Translations under genes and position numbers: made by a program | Shown here: one piece after another, positions 5,889 to 6,175 of the stretch | Layout of the letters: every line of letters starts with the position of its first letter | Numbering within the stretch: the stretch's first letter is position 1 | Source: Lysobacteraceae bacterium | Lineage (GTDB): Bacteria > Pseudomonadota > Gammaproteobacteria > Xanthomonadales > Xanthomonadaceae | DNA: 6,175 nt | Reading direction: 5' to 3' | NCBI GenBank assembly: GCA_027483745.1 | Contig: JAIXTZ010000035.1 | Span: 1-6,175 of the forward strand | The notes under the pieces: model-generated | Seen by the model: the letters and a program-made list of their open reading frames with translations, nothing else | Told to the model about the DNA's origin: nothing | Database searches by the model: none

Positions 5889-6175
5889 ATGCCCCTGCTT
5901 CGCCCCCTTGCCATCGCCCTCGCGGCCTCGCTCGCACTGGCGGGCGGCCCCGTCGCCGCCCAGGCCGGCAGCGCCCACGCCGCCGAAACCAACGTGCGGA
6001 TCCCGTACGAGACCTTCACCCTGCCGAACGGCCTGCGCGTCGTCGTGCACACGGATCGCAAGGCGCCGATCGTCGCGGTCAACGTCTGGTACCACGTGGG
6101 CAGCAAGGACGAGGAGCCGGGCCGCACGGGCTTCGCGCACCTGTTCGAGCACCTGATGTTCCAGGGCTCGGAGAA
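5889..6175 (+). CDS. Exported M16-family zinc peptidase, 3' partial
   Basis: Only the first 95 residues are in the window; the frame is open to the last base. The N-terminus is a signal peptide with R5, a hydrophobic core (7-19) and likely cleavage after AAQA (26) or SAHA (31), so the enzyme should act in the periplasm. The mature part opens with ETFTLPNGLRVVVHTD (41-56), the standard start of the M16 (pitrilysin/insulinase-like) catalytic domain, then VAVNVWYHVGSKDEEPGRTG and the inverted zinc motif HLFEH (84-88), where His84 and His88 bind zinc and Glu87 is the catalytic base. The third zinc ligand, a Glu some 70 residues further on, is outside the window. The ATG at 5889 has GGA 8 nt upstream. 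In this family such genes are often about 900 residues or occur as tandem pairs of about 450; which applies here cannot be seen. Confidence 0.95.
   Translation, partial: MPLLRPLAIALAASLALAGGPVAAQAGSAHAAETNVRIPYETFTLPNGLRVVVHTDRKAPIVAVNVWYHVGSKDEEPGRTGFAHLFEHLMFQGSE

Noticed and set aside
1..6175. Mobile element, CRISPR, toxin-antitoxin, phage or biosynthetic cluster
   Set aside because: No transposase, integrase, direct-repeat array, small two-gene toxin module or compositional island was seen; the window reads as conserved housekeeping plus envelope genes.

Overview
The window looks like ordinary chromosomal DNA of a GC-rich gammaproteobacterium, most probably order Lysobacterales/Xanthomonadales (Xanthomonas, Lysobacter, Luteimonas or a relative). 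The reasons are the xanthomonad-like SecB (a LNLNQKV stretch, a [13 protein letters not shown] block and a GNA C-terminus), two small Ax21-type outer-membrane barrels, strong G/C at third codon positions, and GC-rich hairpins of the CGCCCGGC/GCCGGGCG kind. Both genus and order are inferred from remembered families, not from a search.

Left part, plus strand (1-2125): the 3' part of a YibN-like rhodanese gene cut by the window edge, then secB (protein-export chaperone, GTG start) and gpsA (glycerol-3-phosphate dehydrogenase). This is the conserved yibN-(grxC)-secB-gpsA block of gammaproteobacteria, but with no grxC between rhodanese and secB. It links the cell envelope (export, a membrane-tethered rhodanese) with phospholipid precursor supply.

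Middle part, minus strand (2150-3517): two adjacent paralogous genes for small signal-peptide-bearing beta-barrel proteins of the Ax21 type. They are separated by a good Rho-independent terminator, so they are probably transcribed independently. Further along the same strand come trmL (tRNA wobble 2'-O-methyltransferase), a secreted protein of unknown function, and a short-chain dehydrogenase/reductase. The last two overlap by 7 nt (ATGGTGA) and are very likely translationally coupled. The SDR, the secreted protein and trmL may form one transcription unit read from about 5752 down to 3701.

Right edge, plus strand (5889-6175): the start of an exported M16 zinc peptidase (HLFEH motif), divergent from the SDR gene and cut by the window end.

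No mobile element, CRISPR array, tRNA or rRNA is visible, and no non-coding stretch exceeds about 240 nt. I find no convincing undescribed system. The tandem, diverged Ax21-type pair with structured leaders is the most interesting part.
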